61,576 bases of DNA from Candidatus Fermentithermobacillaceae bacterium (GCA_012840345.1 DULO01000050.1:1-61576); one strand, 5' to 3'. Counted from the first letter of the stretch, positions 38,914 to 48,797 are shown. Notes: generated by a model not told the origin, from the sequence alone. Program-made: numbers and translations.

Positions 38914-41310
38914 CTACCGAAGGACGATGGATTTGGCCACTCTTGTCACGTTAGCTAACGATGCTTCCGGAGGCTCGAGAGTAGGCCCGGGGTACGACCG
39001 TCCCAGATAAACGGCGGATAACTCCACGCTGATAATGCTTTTCGGGTCCAGCCCGAGTCCTTTCGAGAACACGAACTCAGGCGGATACCACCAGACGAGC
39101 CTTATCGAGTTGCCGGAGGGCAGCTCGAAGGGTTCGGAATCTCCATCGTCTTCTTCAGATACCCCGAGCAAGGCGTCAATGCCCATAACCTTAGAGACGG
39201 CGGCGCGGGTGCTCCCGGACCTCGCCCTCACCGTATCTTTGATATCCAGGGCCAAGAAGGCCGGCCTCTCAAGCAGGGTGGCATCAAGGGCCACGCCGGC
39301 ATTTGACTCCGAACGGCTTACTTCGATGACCGCCCAATCCGACGGCGACTCGTAGTCTACAACATGCGCGGGCACGGAACCTGGGGTGATCTTTGGCAGG
39401 GCGAAGACTGCCGCCAGCATTCCCGCCAGCGTTATTATCTCGGCGAGCAGGAGCAGCCCGCGTCTTTTTTCGGCAGGTTTGGGGAAGCGGAAGGTGGATA
39501 TCAAGGACGCCGAAGACGCGGCCACTGACAATAGGGAGGCCACGGTTTCAGGACTTACGTGCGTAATCCCTGTCCCGAGACGAGTCAGGACCTCCGACTC
39601 GGTTGGAGAGCCGGCCCAAAGCAAGGCGGCGCCCAGCGGCGCAAGGTAGAGAGCCCGGTTTACCCATACCCACGCGCCTAAGGAACGATTGTGCCTAAGA
39701 CGTATGCCTTCAATGACAACCGAAAGGCACATGAGAACCGAGGAAGCCAGAGCGCAGGGGAAAAACGGCGACCCCTTAAGACCCGTTCCCGCCGTAACCG
39801 CGAGGGCCAAAGCCAATCCCCAAGCTCCCGCGGTGGTCCGGACCTCGTTACCGTTGCCGCCCACGCCCGGCCCGTTCCCGTGAAGGGGACTGTCCGGCGC
39901 GTTCGGGTAGGCTTTCCTGTGCAGATGCGCGATCCTGGACCTCACGCTCCATATCCTGAGAAAACCCAACAGGGTAAGCCCGGCGAAAAGGATTCCTACC
40001 ATGGACAAGGGGAGCACAGGGAAGGCCCACGAGGTATAGCGGCCACTCACCGATGAGAAAAGGGCACCTGAGATCGTGAAGGATGCTGTGGCCGCCAAAG
40101 CAATACCGCCGGTCAACGCAAGCCCGCGAGCGTCCAGAAGACGCCTGCAAAAGATCAGAACCAGGGTTCCGAAAGCGCATATTGCCAGGCCGGCCAGGCT
40201 GACCGTCTTTTGCTCGGACACTACCATACGGTCAAAAGCCTGGAAGACAGCCGGGCCTCCCGCGAAGGGGTCCGGGAATCCGCCCGCGGCCCGAAGGTCC
40301 GGCGTGCCCTTCAGAAGCGCGCCTGTTTGGGATAGCGCGGCAAGCAGGGAGAGAACCTTGCTTGCTCGTTCGGGATCGAGAGTTTCAAGACCTTGGCGGT
40401 CTTTGGATGCCAGGTAGCTGCCCCTTGGAAACCCCACGGTAAGGGCCGGGATCTCTCTTTGGACGAAGACAGAGCCCTCGCCCGGGAAGTCCGCGGTGCC
40501 CAGTAAGGTATCTACCGTCGGAGACCCAGAAGGCGCCTTAGATACAACCTCATACCATGTCGAGTTTCCAATGCCCACGATGTGTGGGCGCAGGCCCGCC
40601 GCTCTGGCGTCGTCGTAAGACGCGCGCAGGGACTCCAAGTCTAGATAATTGTTCGCCACCAGCGGGAGGTAGTTTGACGAGTACATGTCGCCCAACACGA
40701 GAACGCTTTTCACCGTGAGGCCCTTTTCGTCCAGCGTCCTCAAGAGCGCCTCCGCGCCGGCACCCAGTTGATAGTGCCCGGATACTAAGGCGAGAGCTAC
40801 AGTGAGACTGCCTGAACGCCTAATCTCCGAAGATAGACTCAGCAGGGAAGCGCTTGCTTCCGCCGTGTAGGCCCTGAGAGGCAAGAACTCCGCGTCATCC
40901 GGCGTCGCGGTATCGTAAGGCGCTACCAGGAGGAGGTCGATCGTCCCCGGCGGCGTCTGAGAAGGGAACGCCAACAGGTTTTGGCCCGAAACGCTGACAT
41001 ACGTAGTTTGGGTCCTATCAGCGGACGAGGATTTCACCACGGCATGGTAGTCCGTTATGGACGGGTACCAGCCTTCTCCTTTAAGAAACGCGGCGGCGAA
41101 GGAAAGAAACTGGGAAGCCTCGTAGGAAGAGGTCTTCCGGTCGGGAAAGCGAGAGATGATCTCTTCAACGAGAGCGAGCGCTTGAGGAGGTGAGTCTTGC
41201 GCCCTGGCGACGGCCGGTACTTGCCGAAGGATAGCCGTGGACACTGTAGCGATGACTGCAATGGCGGCCAAGAGATAGATCGAGATGTCTTTAATCCGGC
41301 ACCCTCGCAT
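38914..41310 (-). CDS. M28-like degenerate peptidase fused to multispanning membrane region (GPAA1-like architecture)
   Basis: 798 residues. A membrane segment at residues 10-30, then an outside domain of about 300 residues built like an M28 aminopeptidase (QALALVEEIISRFPDRKTSS, TIDLLLVAPYDTATPDDAEF, TVALALVSGHYQLGAGAEAL, SVLVLGDMYSSN, VQREIPALTVGFPRG). The zinc ligands are not conserved: VAPYDTA stands where VxAHxD is expected. About eight further hydrophobic segments fill residues 370-640, and a final outside beta-rich domain of about 150 residues ends the protein. The order, a dead M28 domain before several membrane helices, recalls GPI-transamidase GPAA1. ATG 41310 has GGAGTGAG upstream. 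Probably a scaffold or binding protein at the outer face of the membrane; the function is unknown. Confidence 0.7.
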   Translation of the reverse strand: MRGCRIKDISIYLLAAIAVIATVSTAILRQVPAVARAQDSPPQALALVEEIISRFPDRKTSSYEASQFLSFAAAFLKGEGWYPSITDYHAVVKSSSADRTQTTYVSVSGQNLLAFPSQTPPGTIDLLLVAPYDTATPDDAEFLPLRAYTAEASASLLSLSSEIRRSGSLTVALALVSGHYQLGAGAEALLRTLDEKGLTVKSVLVLGDMYSSNYLPLVANNYLDLESLRASYDDARAAGLRPHIVGIGNSTWYEVVSKAPSGSPTVDTLLGTADFPGEGSVFVQREIPALTVGFPRGSYLASKDRQGLETLDPERASKVLSLLAALSQTGALLKGTPDLRAAGGFPDPFAGGPAVFQAFDRMVVSEQKTVSLAGLAICAFGTLVLIFCRRLLDARGLALTGGIALAATASFTISGALFSSVSGRYTSWAFPVLPLSMVGILFAGLTLLGFLRIWSVRSRIAHLHRKAYPNAPDSPLHGNGPGVGGNGNEVRTTAGAWGLALALAVTAGTGLKGSPFFPCALASSVLMCLSVVIEGIRLRHNRSLGAWVWVNRALYLAPLGAALLWAGSPTESEVLTRLGTGITHVSPETVASLLSVAASSASLISTFRFPKPAEKRRGLLLLAEIITLAGMLAAVFALPKITPGSVPAHVVDYESPSDWAVIEVSRSESNAGVALDATLLERPAFLALDIKDTVRARSGSTRAAVSKVMGIDALLGVSEEDDGDSEPFELPSGNSIRLVWWYPPEFVFSKGLGLDPKSIISVELSAVYLGRSYPGPTLEPPEASLANVTRVAKSIVLR

Positions 41311-41386
41311 CTAAGACTCACTCCGTGTGTATCCGTATGGTCGGTGTACGCCTGATAGCGCCTGGACTCCCGGTGGTCCTCCGGCT

Positions 41387-41611
41387 CTACCTTCCTCGTT
41401 TCTTAAAGAATGGCCGTATGGTTTGCCAGACCCTGTGTATGCCGGCGAACAAGCCTATCAGGAGGCCGATAGGCGCGAAGATGCCCGACCCTGTCCGCCT
41501 GTCGAGCCAGACGCCCAGGAGGATGCCGGCCATGGCGGAAAAGAATAGCGAAAAGCCCAACCCCAAGAGCACACCAAGCGGCAGGTTGGAGCCCGGTTCC
41601 CGTTTGCCCAT
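41387..41611 (-). CDS. AtpZ/AtpI-like small membrane protein
   Basis: 74 residues with two transmembrane helices separated by LDRRTGSGIFAP; the pattern GILLGVWLDRRTGSG followed by IGLLIGLFAG is diagnostic of the AtpZ (putative F0F1 ATPase-associated, Mg/Ca) family. The C-terminus is basic (RPFFKKRGR). ATG 41611 has GGGGGCG upstream; the longer frame to 41719 does not look coding. No atp operon is in the window, so it is an orphan here. It may help assembly or ion handling of the ATP synthase encoded elsewhere. Confidence 0.7.
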   Translation of the reverse strand: MGKREPGSNLPLGVLLGLGFSLFFSAMAGILLGVWLDRRTGSGIFAPIGLLIGLFAGIHRVWQTIRPFFKKRGR

Positions 41612-41672
41612 TCTAGACGCCCCCGATGATGCATATATATGCCAATCCTGCCCGTAACACCTGCTTACCATC

Positions 41673-41700
41673 TTGGACCCCGGCAAGGAGAAGGTATTAT
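41673..41700 (+). promoter_or_regulatory. Sigma-A-like promoter of the aspartate aminotransferase/murD/nth group
   Basis: TTGGAC (41673-41678) and TATTAT (41695-41700) with a 16-base spacer, about 73 bases before the aminotransferase start. Confidence 0.55.
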
Positions 41701-41773
41701 AGGAGTAATCGAGAATCATGTAGCGATTCGCCTCTTTGCCTAACGGAAAACACGATGATATGGAGGTCAGTCT

Positions 41774-42964
41774 ATGAGGCTTTCGAGACTAGCCAAGTCC
41801 ATCAGCCCATCGCCAACCCTGGCGCTGGACGCCAAGACCAAGAAGCTCCAAAGTGAAGGAGTCGACATCATCAGTTTCGGAGTCGGCGAGCCCGACTTCG
41901 ATACTCCGCAGCACATCAAGGACGCTGCCATTAGTTCGATTCAGGCCGGCTTCACCAAGTACACGCCTTCGTCGGGTATCCCGGAACTCCGGGCCGCCAT
42001 CTGCAAGAAACTCAAAGAAGACAACGGCCTGGACTATAAGCCCGGAGATGTCCTGGTTTCCGTGGGAGCCAAGCACTCCATCTACAACGCCGTATTGGCC
42101 CTGTGCGACCAAGGCGACGAAGTCCTTATTCCCACACCCTATTGGGTCAGCTATCCCGAAATGGTCAAGATGGCCGGCGGCACCCCGGTGTTTGTGCCCG
42201 CGGGCATCGAGTCGGATTACAAGGTTAAGCCCGAAGTTCTGGAGTCCTTGATTACTCCCCGGACTAGCCTCATCATCTTGAACTCGCCGTCCAACCCCTC
42301 AGGTACGGTCTACACCGAGAGCGAACTAAGGGCTTTGGCTGAGATATGCCTAAAGCACGGCGTAGCGATCATCTCGGACGAGATTTACGAGAAGTTGATA
42401 TACGAAGGGGAGCACGTGTCCATCGCGGCTTTGTCCCCCGAGATCAAGGCAATAACGATAACGGTGAACGGCGTTTCCAAGTCCTACGCAATGACAGGCT
42501 GGCGAATTGGGTACGCCGCGGGGCCGTCAGACGTCATCGCGGCCATGGCGAACATACAGAGCCATTCAACGTCCAACCCGACCTCCATATCCCAGAAAGC
42601 GGCGCTTGCCGGATTGACCGGGCCCCAGGAGCCGTTGGCTCTCATGCGCGCCGAGTTCAAGAAGCGCCGGGATTTCATGGTGAAGCGGCTGAACGAAATG
42701 CCGGGAGTCAAGTGTCTGACTCCTCCGGGAGCTTTCTACACCTACCCCGATGTCTCTAGCATAATAGGAAAGAAAGTCTGCGGAAGGCTCGTGTCCAACG
42801 ACACCGAGTTGGCAGAGGTACTGCTTGAGGAAGCCAAGATAGCGGTGGTGCCCGGAGGCGCGTTCGGAACCGAAGGGAACCTGAGGCTATCCTACGCCAC
42901 CTCGATGGAACTTATTGCAGAAGGTCTGAACCGGATGGAAAAGGCGCTTAGGACCGTTTCGTAG
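41774..42964 (+). CDS. Aspartate aminotransferase-type class I aminotransferase
   Basis: 396 residues, PLP enzyme of subgroup I-gamma/Ib found in Bacillota and thermophiles. The Schiff-base lysine is in NGVSKSYAMTGWRIGY, SNPSGTVYTESELRAL and ISDEIYEKLIYEG bind the cofactor, and GEPDFDTPQHIKDAA is the N-terminal substrate segment. The C-terminus has the Arg of NLRLSYATS for the alpha-carboxylate. ATG 41774 follows GGAGGT. MurD follows after 26 bases, so it is the first gene of a co-directional group with murD and nth. Confidence 0.9.
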   Translation: MRLSRLAKSISPSPTLALDAKTKKLQSEGVDIISFGVGEPDFDTPQHIKDAAISSIQAGFTKYTPSSGIPELRAAICKKLKEDNGLDYKPGDVLVSVGAKHSIYNAVLALCDQGDEVLIPTPYWVSYPEMVKMAGGTPVFVPAGIESDYKVKPEVLESLITPRTSLIILNSPSNPSGTVYTESELRALAEICLKHGVAIISDEIYEKLIYEGEHVSIAALSPEIKAITITVNGVSKSYAMTGWRIGYAAGPSDVIAAMANIQSHSTSNPTSISQKAALAGLTGPQEPLALMRAEFKKRRDFMVKRLNEMPGVKCLTPPGAFYTYPDVSSIIGKKVCGRLVSNDTELAEVLLEEAKIAVVPGGAFGTEGNLRLSYATSMELIAEGLNRMEKALRTVS

Positions 42965-42990
42965 GTCGTTCGCGGTTCGGGGTGAATCAG

Positions 42991-44448
42991 ATGGGGACCG
43001 AGAGGGGAAAGACGGGTTTTCGGGGCAAGAGCGTCGCCGTGGTCGGCCTCGGGAAGTCCAACCAGGCGTTGTGCCGGTATTTGGCCAAGGAAGGCGCCCG
43101 GATAACCTGTTTTGACAGGAAAACAGAAGAGGAACTGGGCGATGTCTACTCGAGCCTTTCCTCTCTCGGCGTGAAGTGGAGTCTAGGAGAGGATTATCTA
43201 AAGCCTCTGCCCGGTTTTAGCCTCATATTTGTCACGCCCGGCATGAAGAAGAGCTTTCCCGAGTTTTTGCGGGCCAGGGCCAACGGGGCGGTGATTTCCG
43301 GAGAGATCGCTCTCTTCCTTGAGCGGTGCAAGGCAAGAGTCGCCGCGGTGACCGGCAGCGCGGGCAAGACTACCACCGCGACTTTGGCCGGAATGATGCT
43401 CAGGGAGAGCGACTTAGGAGTGCCTGTTTATGTTGGCGGGAACATCGGGTCGGTCCTCATAGAACAAGTAGACGATATCCCCCCGAATGCCCTCGTGGTC
43501 CTGGAGCTGTCCAGCTTTCAGCTGGAAACCGTGACGCGGAGCCCAGAGGTGGCCCTACTGCTAAACGTGAAGCCCAACCACCTGGACATACACGGTTCCT
43601 ACCAGGAGTACGTGAGCGCCAAGGCCAACATCCTCAAGTTCCAACGGCCGCATGATTGGTGCGTGGTGAACTTCGATGACGCGGTGGCTTCCGAACTTGG
43701 AGAGAAAGCCCGGGGCAACCTTTGCGGATACACGCTTGGCGGACGAGAATCGCAGGCCCGACGCGCCGCCGCATGGTTGGAAGGCGATGCCCTAAAGCTG
43801 CAGCTGCCCGGGCTTCCGGGTCCCGGGGGTGGCCGCGGCTACTGGGATGACCCGGTGGTCATAGCCCGCCGGGACGACTTTCTCGTCCCCGGCCTGCACA
43901 ACGTCTCCAACGCGTTGGGGGCGGCTTTGCTGGCCGCTCTCATGGGCGGTACGCCGGAAGGAATCAGGTCCGCGATCAGGTCTTTCAGAGGAGTGCCGCA
44001 CCGCATCGAGTTCGTACGCGAGGTTTCCGGAGTCCGTTACTACAATGATTCCATCGCCACCAGTCCCGACAGGACCGAAGCCTTGCTTCAGGCCATTTCG
44101 GGGCCTTTGGTCTTGATCCTTGGCGGGTATGACAAAGGGATTCCTTTTGACGGTTTGGCCCGAAGGATCCTGGGCAGAGAATGTAAGGTCGTGACTTTGG
44201 GAGCCACCGCTCCCTTGATTGAGAAGGCGCTTTATGAGGAATGGGAAAGAGCCGCCCGGGACAACCCAGGTCTAAAGCCTACCGAAGTGACGCGGGCGAA
44301 ATCGCTGGAAGAAGCCGTGTCGATCGCGTCCCGGCTGGCGGGTCCGGGTTGGTCGGTGGCGTTGTCGCCCGCCTGCGCGAGCTACGACATGTTTTCCAAC
44401 TTTGAGGAGCGAGGCCGGCTCTTTAAGGAGATAGTGGAGGCGCTCTAG
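42991..44448 (+). CDS. murD: UDP-N-acetylmuramoyl-L-alanine--D-glutamate ligase
   Basis: 485 residues. Adds D-glutamate to UDP-MurNAc-L-Ala in peptidoglycan synthesis. The N-terminal Rossmann-like domain (VAVVGLGKSNQALCRYLAKE), ATP loop TGSAGKTTTATLAGMML, LELSSFQLE, LNVKPNHLDIHGSYQEYVSAK, the hinge VPHRIEFVREVSGVRYYNDS and C-terminal SPACASYDMFSNFEERGRLF are all diagnostic. ATG 42991 follows GGGGTGA; a GTG three codons earlier has no site. It is outside any dcw cluster in this window; its stop overlaps nth (TAGTG). Confidence 0.92.
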   Translation: MGTERGKTGFRGKSVAVVGLGKSNQALCRYLAKEGARITCFDRKTEEELGDVYSSLSSLGVKWSLGEDYLKPLPGFSLIFVTPGMKKSFPEFLRARANGAVISGEIALFLERCKARVAAVTGSAGKTTTATLAGMMLRESDLGVPVYVGGNIGSVLIEQVDDIPPNALVVLELSSFQLETVTRSPEVALLLNVKPNHLDIHGSYQEYVSAKANILKFQRPHDWCVVNFDDAVASELGEKARGNLCGYTLGGRESQARRAAAWLEGDALKLQLPGLPGPGGGRGYWDDPVVIARRDDFLVPGLHNVSNALGAALLAALMGGTPEGIRSAIRSFRGVPHRIEFVREVSGVRYYNDSIATSPDRTEALLQAISGPLVLILGGYDKGIPFDGLARRILGRECKVVTLGATAPLIEKALYEEWERAARDNPGLKPTEVTRAKSLEEAVSIASRLAGPGWSVALSPACASYDMFSNFEERGRLFKEIVEAL

Positions 44449-45131
44449 TGGAAAAAGAACCGTTGACTGTCGAAGAAGTGTACAAGCTCTTGTCTCCCTT
44501 GTATCCGGATGTGCGATCCAGGCTGCTTGACGACAAAAAAGGGTCGCCCGTGGACTGCCTCGTCGCCACGATCCTGTCTCAAGCCACTAACGATACCTTG
44601 AGTACCAAAGCCTTCCAGGGGCTGAAAGAGGCTTTTCCCACATGGGAAGAGGTGCTTGCGGCCGGTTTGGACCAAGTTGAAGAGGTGCTCAAGCCCGGAG
44701 GACTCTATAAGGAAAAGGCCGCGACAATAAGGGCGGTCTTGCGGAAGCTCAAGGATGATTTCGGAGAGATCACTCTTGACCCTCTTCGCGAAATGACTGA
44801 CCGGGATGCCTTTAAGTATCTTGTTTCTCTAAAGGGAGTCGGCCCTAAGACCGCCGCTTGCGTCTTGGGATTTGGCCTGGGACGCCCGGCATTCCCGGTG
44901 GATACCCACGTATTGCGTCTTGCCCGCAGGATGGGCTTGGTGCCCCAAAAGACCAACGCCGTCAAGGCTCAGGAGATCCTTGAGGAGCTAACTCCCGCCT
45001 CTCTAAAGATGCCCCTGCACATCACCCTTATCGAACACGGGCGAAGGATCTGCCGCGCCGCCAATCCCAAATGCCATGAGTGTCCTCTAAGGAATAGGTG
45101 CGTCCCGGGCCAGGAGGATATGTCGGAGTAG
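44448..45131 (+). CDS. nth: Endonuclease III
   Basis: 227 residues, DNA glycosylase/AP lyase for oxidised pyrimidines. The helix-hairpin-helix SLKGVGPKTAACVLGF carries the catalytic Lys, PVDTHVLRLARRMG the catalytic Asp, and C-x6-C-x2-C-x5-C in ICRAANPKCHECPLRNRC binds the 4Fe-4S cluster. GTG 44448 overlaps the murD stop, so expression is coupled. It is slightly longer at the N-terminus than the E. coli protein; the additional residues (MEKEPLTVEE) look natural for the family. Confidence 0.93.
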   Translation: MEKEPLTVEEVYKLLSPLYPDVRSRLLDDKKGSPVDCLVATILSQATNDTLSTKAFQGLKEAFPTWEEVLAAGLDQVEEVLKPGGLYKEKAATIRAVLRKLKDDFGEITLDPLREMTDRDAFKYLVSLKGVGPKTAACVLGFGLGRPAFPVDTHVLRLARRMGLVPQKTNAVKAQEILEELTPASLKMPLHITLIEHGRRICRAANPKCHECPLRNRCVPGQEDMSE

Positions 45132-45230
45132 AGAAGAATGACTGTAAATGCGGCGGAACGCGTCGTATGTCAGAAACTTGTGCTGTGTGGCGTAGTACAG
45201 GCTGTAGCTGAACGATGGAGCGATCGGCGA

Positions 45231-45437
45231 TTACTTTTTCTCTTGCTCTTCCGCCTTTGAAACGGTGTCCGGCTGGGAGTTTTGCTCTCTTAGCGCTTTT
45301 GCTTGCTTTATGTCGTATTCCGGCTCGTTTCGTAGTTCTCTGCCACAGTGAGGGCAAGGCCAAGCATCATAATGGGTGGCGGCGCTGTATGAGATCTCTT
45401 TGCACGTTGGGCAGAATTTCCAAGGCAATTCGCTCAT
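45231..45437 (-). CDS. Small zinc-ribbon protein of unknown function
   Basis: About 68 residues. Two CxxC pairs (FCPTCKE, PCPHCGRE) separated by 17 residues form a zinc ribbon; the rest is a charged helix (DIKQAKALREQNSQPD, ending KAEEQEKK). The start is uncertain: ATG 45437 is immediately preceded by GGAGG, too close for normal initiation, while TTG 45428, nine bases from the same GGAGG, fits better and would give MPWKFCPTC. It is divergent from dnaE and convergent with nth. The function is unknown; a rubredoxin-like or nucleic-acid-binding role is possible. Confidence 0.65.
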   Translation of the reverse strand: MSELPWKFCPTCKEISYSAATHYDAWPCPHCGRELRNEPEYDIKQAKALREQNSQPDTVSKAEEQEKK

Positions 45438-45513
45438 CCTCCGTAATCCATGGCTCGATCTCAATCTTACATTAAACACGGTCTCTTTTACATACTTGGA
45501 GGCAGGAATTGGG

Positions 45514-48500
45514 ATGAATTTCACACATCTCCACCTTCATACAGAGTATAGCCTGCTAGATGGGGCTACGAGGATCAGGGAAGCCTGTGCCCGGGCGAGG
45601 GAACTGGGTATGGACTCCTTGGCCATAACCGATCACGGCAACATGTACGGGGTAGTGCCGTTCTATGAGGCTTGTGAGGCGAACGGCATAAAGCCAATCA
45701 TCGGTTGCGAGGTTTATGTCGCTCGGGAGTCCCGGTTCAAGAAAACGGAAGGCACCAACGACAAGCCGTACCACCTTGTCTTGCTGGCTTCGACCAATCA
45801 AGGCTACCGAAATCTGATGCGTGTGGTGTCCCTGGGGTTCTTGGAAGGTTTCTATTACAGGCCCCGTGTGGACCTTGAGGTCCTGTCACGGCACTCGGAG
45901 GGGCTCTTAGCGCTGACCGCGTGCCTCGAAGGGGAAGTGCCCCAGTATCTCATGTCAGGGGATTCCAGACGAGCGTCACAGGCTCTCGGCAGGTACATGG
46001 ACATCTTCGGCAAGGACAACCTATACGTGGAGCTGCAGCGAAACGGAGTGCCGGGACAGGAACAGGTAAACCGCGCCTTGGCCGAACTTGCTCGGAAAAA
46101 CGGGCTCCCTCTGGTCGCGACCAACGACTGCCACTACATTAGCAGAGACGACGCCAGGTACCACAATGTCCTCTTGGCCATCCAGACCGGCACCAACCTT
46201 CAAGACCCAAAGAGGCTCAGGTTCAACGGAAGCGATTTCTACCTGAAATCTCCGGAAGAAATGCGCGAGTTGTTTAGGGACGCGCCGGAAGCGGTATCCA
46301 ACACGGCCCAGATAGCCGAAAGATGCGATGTCAAACTTGGGTTTGGTGAAATCCACCTGCCCGAGTTCCCGTTGCCTCAAGGAGAGACGGCCGAATCCCG
46401 TCTTAAGGCGCTGGCCGAAAGCGGGCTTCGCGAGAGAATGGCCGGAAAGACCGACCGCCTAAGAGAAGAACGGTTGGAATACGAGCTTGAGATGATCCGG
46501 AAGATGGGTTATTCTTCGTATTTCCTGATAGTCGGCGATTTCGTCAAGTACGCCAAAGACCGGGGCATCCTTGTGGGCCCGGGCAGGGGTTCCGCGGCGG
46601 GAAGCCTGGTAGCGTACGCTTTGGGGATAACCGACATCGATCCTATCGATCACGACCTGGTCTTCGAGCGGTTTCTGAACCCGGAGAGGGTTACCATGCC
46701 CGATATAGATATAGACTTCCAAGACGACAGGCGCGATGAGGTCATTGACTACGTCAAGAGGAAGTATGGGGAAGACAGGGTGGCCCAGATCGTGACCTTT
46801 GGGACCATGGCGGCGCGGGCCGCGGTCAGGGACGTGGGGAGGGCACTGGCCATGCCGTACGCCGACGTGGACCGCATTGCCAAGCTGATTCCCTACCAGC
46901 CCGGCATGACCATCGATAAGGCTCTGGAGATCGTGCCCGCGTTGAGGGAACTTCAGGCGTCCCGTCCCGATGCCAGGAACCTGTTGGAGACCGCCAGGAA
47001 ACTAGAGGGAATGCCCAGGCACTCCTCGACTCACGCCGCGGGCATCGTCATAGGCAAGGGCCCTCTGTGGGATTACGTGCCCCTTGCCAGAGCCCAAGAA
47101 GGCGGCGTCATCACCCAGTACGCCATGGAGGACCTAGAGGCTCTCGGGCTCCTAAAGATGGACTTTCTGGCGCTTAGGACTCTGACGGTCATGCAGAAGG
47201 CCTCCGACATAATCAGGGCAGGCGCAAACCCTCGATTCAAGCTGGAAGAAATCCCGGTTGACGACAAGAAGACCTTTTCCATGCTGTCAAAAGGAGAGGC
47301 CCTAGGAGTCTTTCAACTGGAAGCGTCGTGGGTCAGGGACTTCCTCAAGGAGATGAAGCCTACGAGGCTTCAAGACATAATAGCCACCGTGGCTTTGTGT
47401 CGTCCCGGTCCAATGGAGCAGATACCCGAATTCCTGAGAGCAAGATCGGGGACCGTCAATTACCTGCATCCCGTGTTAAAGCCAGTGTTGGAGGAGACCC
47501 ACGGGGTGTTGGTATACCAGGAGCAAATCCTGAGAGTGGCCCACGCCGTCGCCGGGTTTTCCCTGGGCGAGGCGGATATTCTCAGGAGGGCGGTGGGCAA
47601 GAAGAAACGGGAACTCCTGGACCAGATGGAGGATCGGTTTATGCGAGGGGCCGCCCAAAAGGGAATCCCGGCTCAAATCGCCAGGACCATTTACGACCTC
47701 ATCCTAAAGTTCGCCAATTACGGGTTCAGCAAGAACCACGCCGCTCCCTACGCCCTCATCGCATACCATACCGCGTACTTAAAGGCCAACTACACCAAGG
47801 AGTTTATGGCCGCCTTGCTGTCTTCCGTCGCCGGGATGCAGGGAAAAGTGGGAGTGTATCTGGAAGAGGCCAAGCGTCTCGGATTGGCCGTCCTGGGTCC
47901 TTCGGTCAACCGGAGCAAGGTTGAGTTCTCTGTTGAAGGACAGGGTATTCGCTTTGGCTTAGGCAGCATAAAAAACGTTGGTGGGCATTTGGCATCGGTC
48001 ATAGTTGAGGAACGGCTAAAGAGAGGGCAGTATAGCTCTCTAAGCGACTTGGTCAGGAGGATCGAGGGGCGGCTTCTCAACAGAAAGGCCTTGGAGAGCC
48101 TGATCCAGAGCGGAGCCTGTGACGAGCTGGGCACCCGGTACCAGAACCTTCAGGCAATGGACGACGCTCTTAAGATGCGCTACTCGGGCACGGACAATCA
48201 ACTGTCTCTCTTTGACGACCCACCGGCCCGGCCCGCCCGGCCTGCCCGGTCTGCCCCGGTTCAAACGGGGCTTTTTGAAGACGTGCCGGCCGTTTCCCCC
48301 GAAAGCGCGTCCACGGAAGTGTCTCTTGACGTGCGGCTTCAGTGGGAGAGAGACCTCCTGGGCATGTACTTTAGCGGCCATCCTTTGGCCAAGTACAAGG
48401 AGTTCTTGAAAAAGGTGGCCACGCCCATACCGGAACTGGAATCGCTTCAGGATGGACGGGAAGTTGTGGTTGGAGGCCGCATATCGTCTCTCAAGAAGGT

Positions 48501-48738
48501 TGTCACTCGAGCGGGGGAGGAAATGGCATTTATCACCATTGAGGACGACTTTGGCTCAATTGAGGTCACTGTGTTTCCGAAAACTTATCAGAGATCGAGA
48601 GGATTTCTGGCCAAGGAAAAGGTTATTTTGGTGCGGGGAAGCCTGGAGGAGCAAGAGGAAACGCGTCGAATACTGGCAAGAGAAACGCAGGACGTGGATT
48701 CCCTTGTCGTATCAGGCAAGAATCCCGAGAGAGAATAG
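45514..48738 (+). CDS. dnaE: DNA polymerase III alpha subunit
   Basis: 1074 residues, the replicative polymerase of the DnaE type. The N-terminal PHP domain starts FTHLHLHTEYSLLDGA. The polymerase signature is GPGRGSAAGSLVAYALGITD plus PDIDIDFQDDRRDEV with the catalytic aspartates. SSTHAAGIVIGKGP and LALRTLTVMQKAS belong to the palm/fingers, GFSKNHAAPYALIAYHTAYL and the tandem helix-hairpin-helix follow, and the C-terminal OB fold is VVVGGRISSLKKVVTRAGEE. ATG 45514 is 11 bases after GGAGG. It is followed by the small conserved gene and pfkA, a gene order I know from clostridia. Confidence 0.96.
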   Translation: MNFTHLHLHTEYSLLDGATRIREACARARELGMDSLAITDHGNMYGVVPFYEACEANGIKPIIGCEVYVARESRFKKTEGTNDKPYHLVLLASTNQGYRNLMRVVSLGFLEGFYYRPRVDLEVLSRHSEGLLALTACLEGEVPQYLMSGDSRRASQALGRYMDIFGKDNLYVELQRNGVPGQEQVNRALAELARKNGLPLVATNDCHYISRDDARYHNVLLAIQTGTNLQDPKRLRFNGSDFYLKSPEEMRELFRDAPEAVSNTAQIAERCDVKLGFGEIHLPEFPLPQGETAESRLKALAESGLRERMAGKTDRLREERLEYELEMIRKMGYSSYFLIVGDFVKYAKDRGILVGPGRGSAAGSLVAYALGITDIDPIDHDLVFERFLNPERVTMPDIDIDFQDDRRDEVIDYVKRKYGEDRVAQIVTFGTMAARAAVRDVGRALAMPYADVDRIAKLIPYQPGMTIDKALEIVPALRELQASRPDARNLLETARKLEGMPRHSSTHAAGIVIGKGPLWDYVPLARAQEGGVITQYAMEDLEALGLLKMDFLALRTLTVMQKASDIIRAGANPRFKLEEIPVDDKKTFSMLSKGEALGVFQLEASWVRDFLKEMKPTRLQDIIATVALCRPGPMEQIPEFLRARSGTVNYLHPVLKPVLEETHGVLVYQEQILRVAHAVAGFSLGEADILRRAVGKKKRELLDQMEDRFMRGAAQKGIPAQIARTIYDLILKFANYGFSKNHAAPYALIAYHTAYLKANYTKEFMAALLSSVAGMQGKVGVYLEEAKRLGLAVLGPSVNRSKVEFSVEGQGIRFGLGSIKNVGGHLASVIVEERLKRGQYSSLSDLVRRIEGRLLNRKALESLIQSGACDELGTRYQNLQAMDDALKMRYSGTDNQLSLFDDPPARPARPARSAPVQTGLFEDVPAVSPESASTEVSLDVRLQWERDLLGMYFSGHPLAKYKEFLKKVATPIPELESLQDGREVVVGGRISSLKKVVTRAGEEMAFITIEDDFGSIEVTVFPKTYQRSRGFLAKEKVILVRGSLEEQEETRRILARETQDVDSLVVSGKNPERE

Positions 48739-48797
48739 TCCATGAAAGGAAGGGAGGAACGCCCACAAGTCCCGACCTGGGGACGCTGGGCCTGCCT

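Noticed and set aside
45139-45261. 40-codon frame after nth (plus strand)
   Set aside because: It overlaps the convergent zinc-ribbon gene and has no recognisable features, although a weak GGAG lies upstream.
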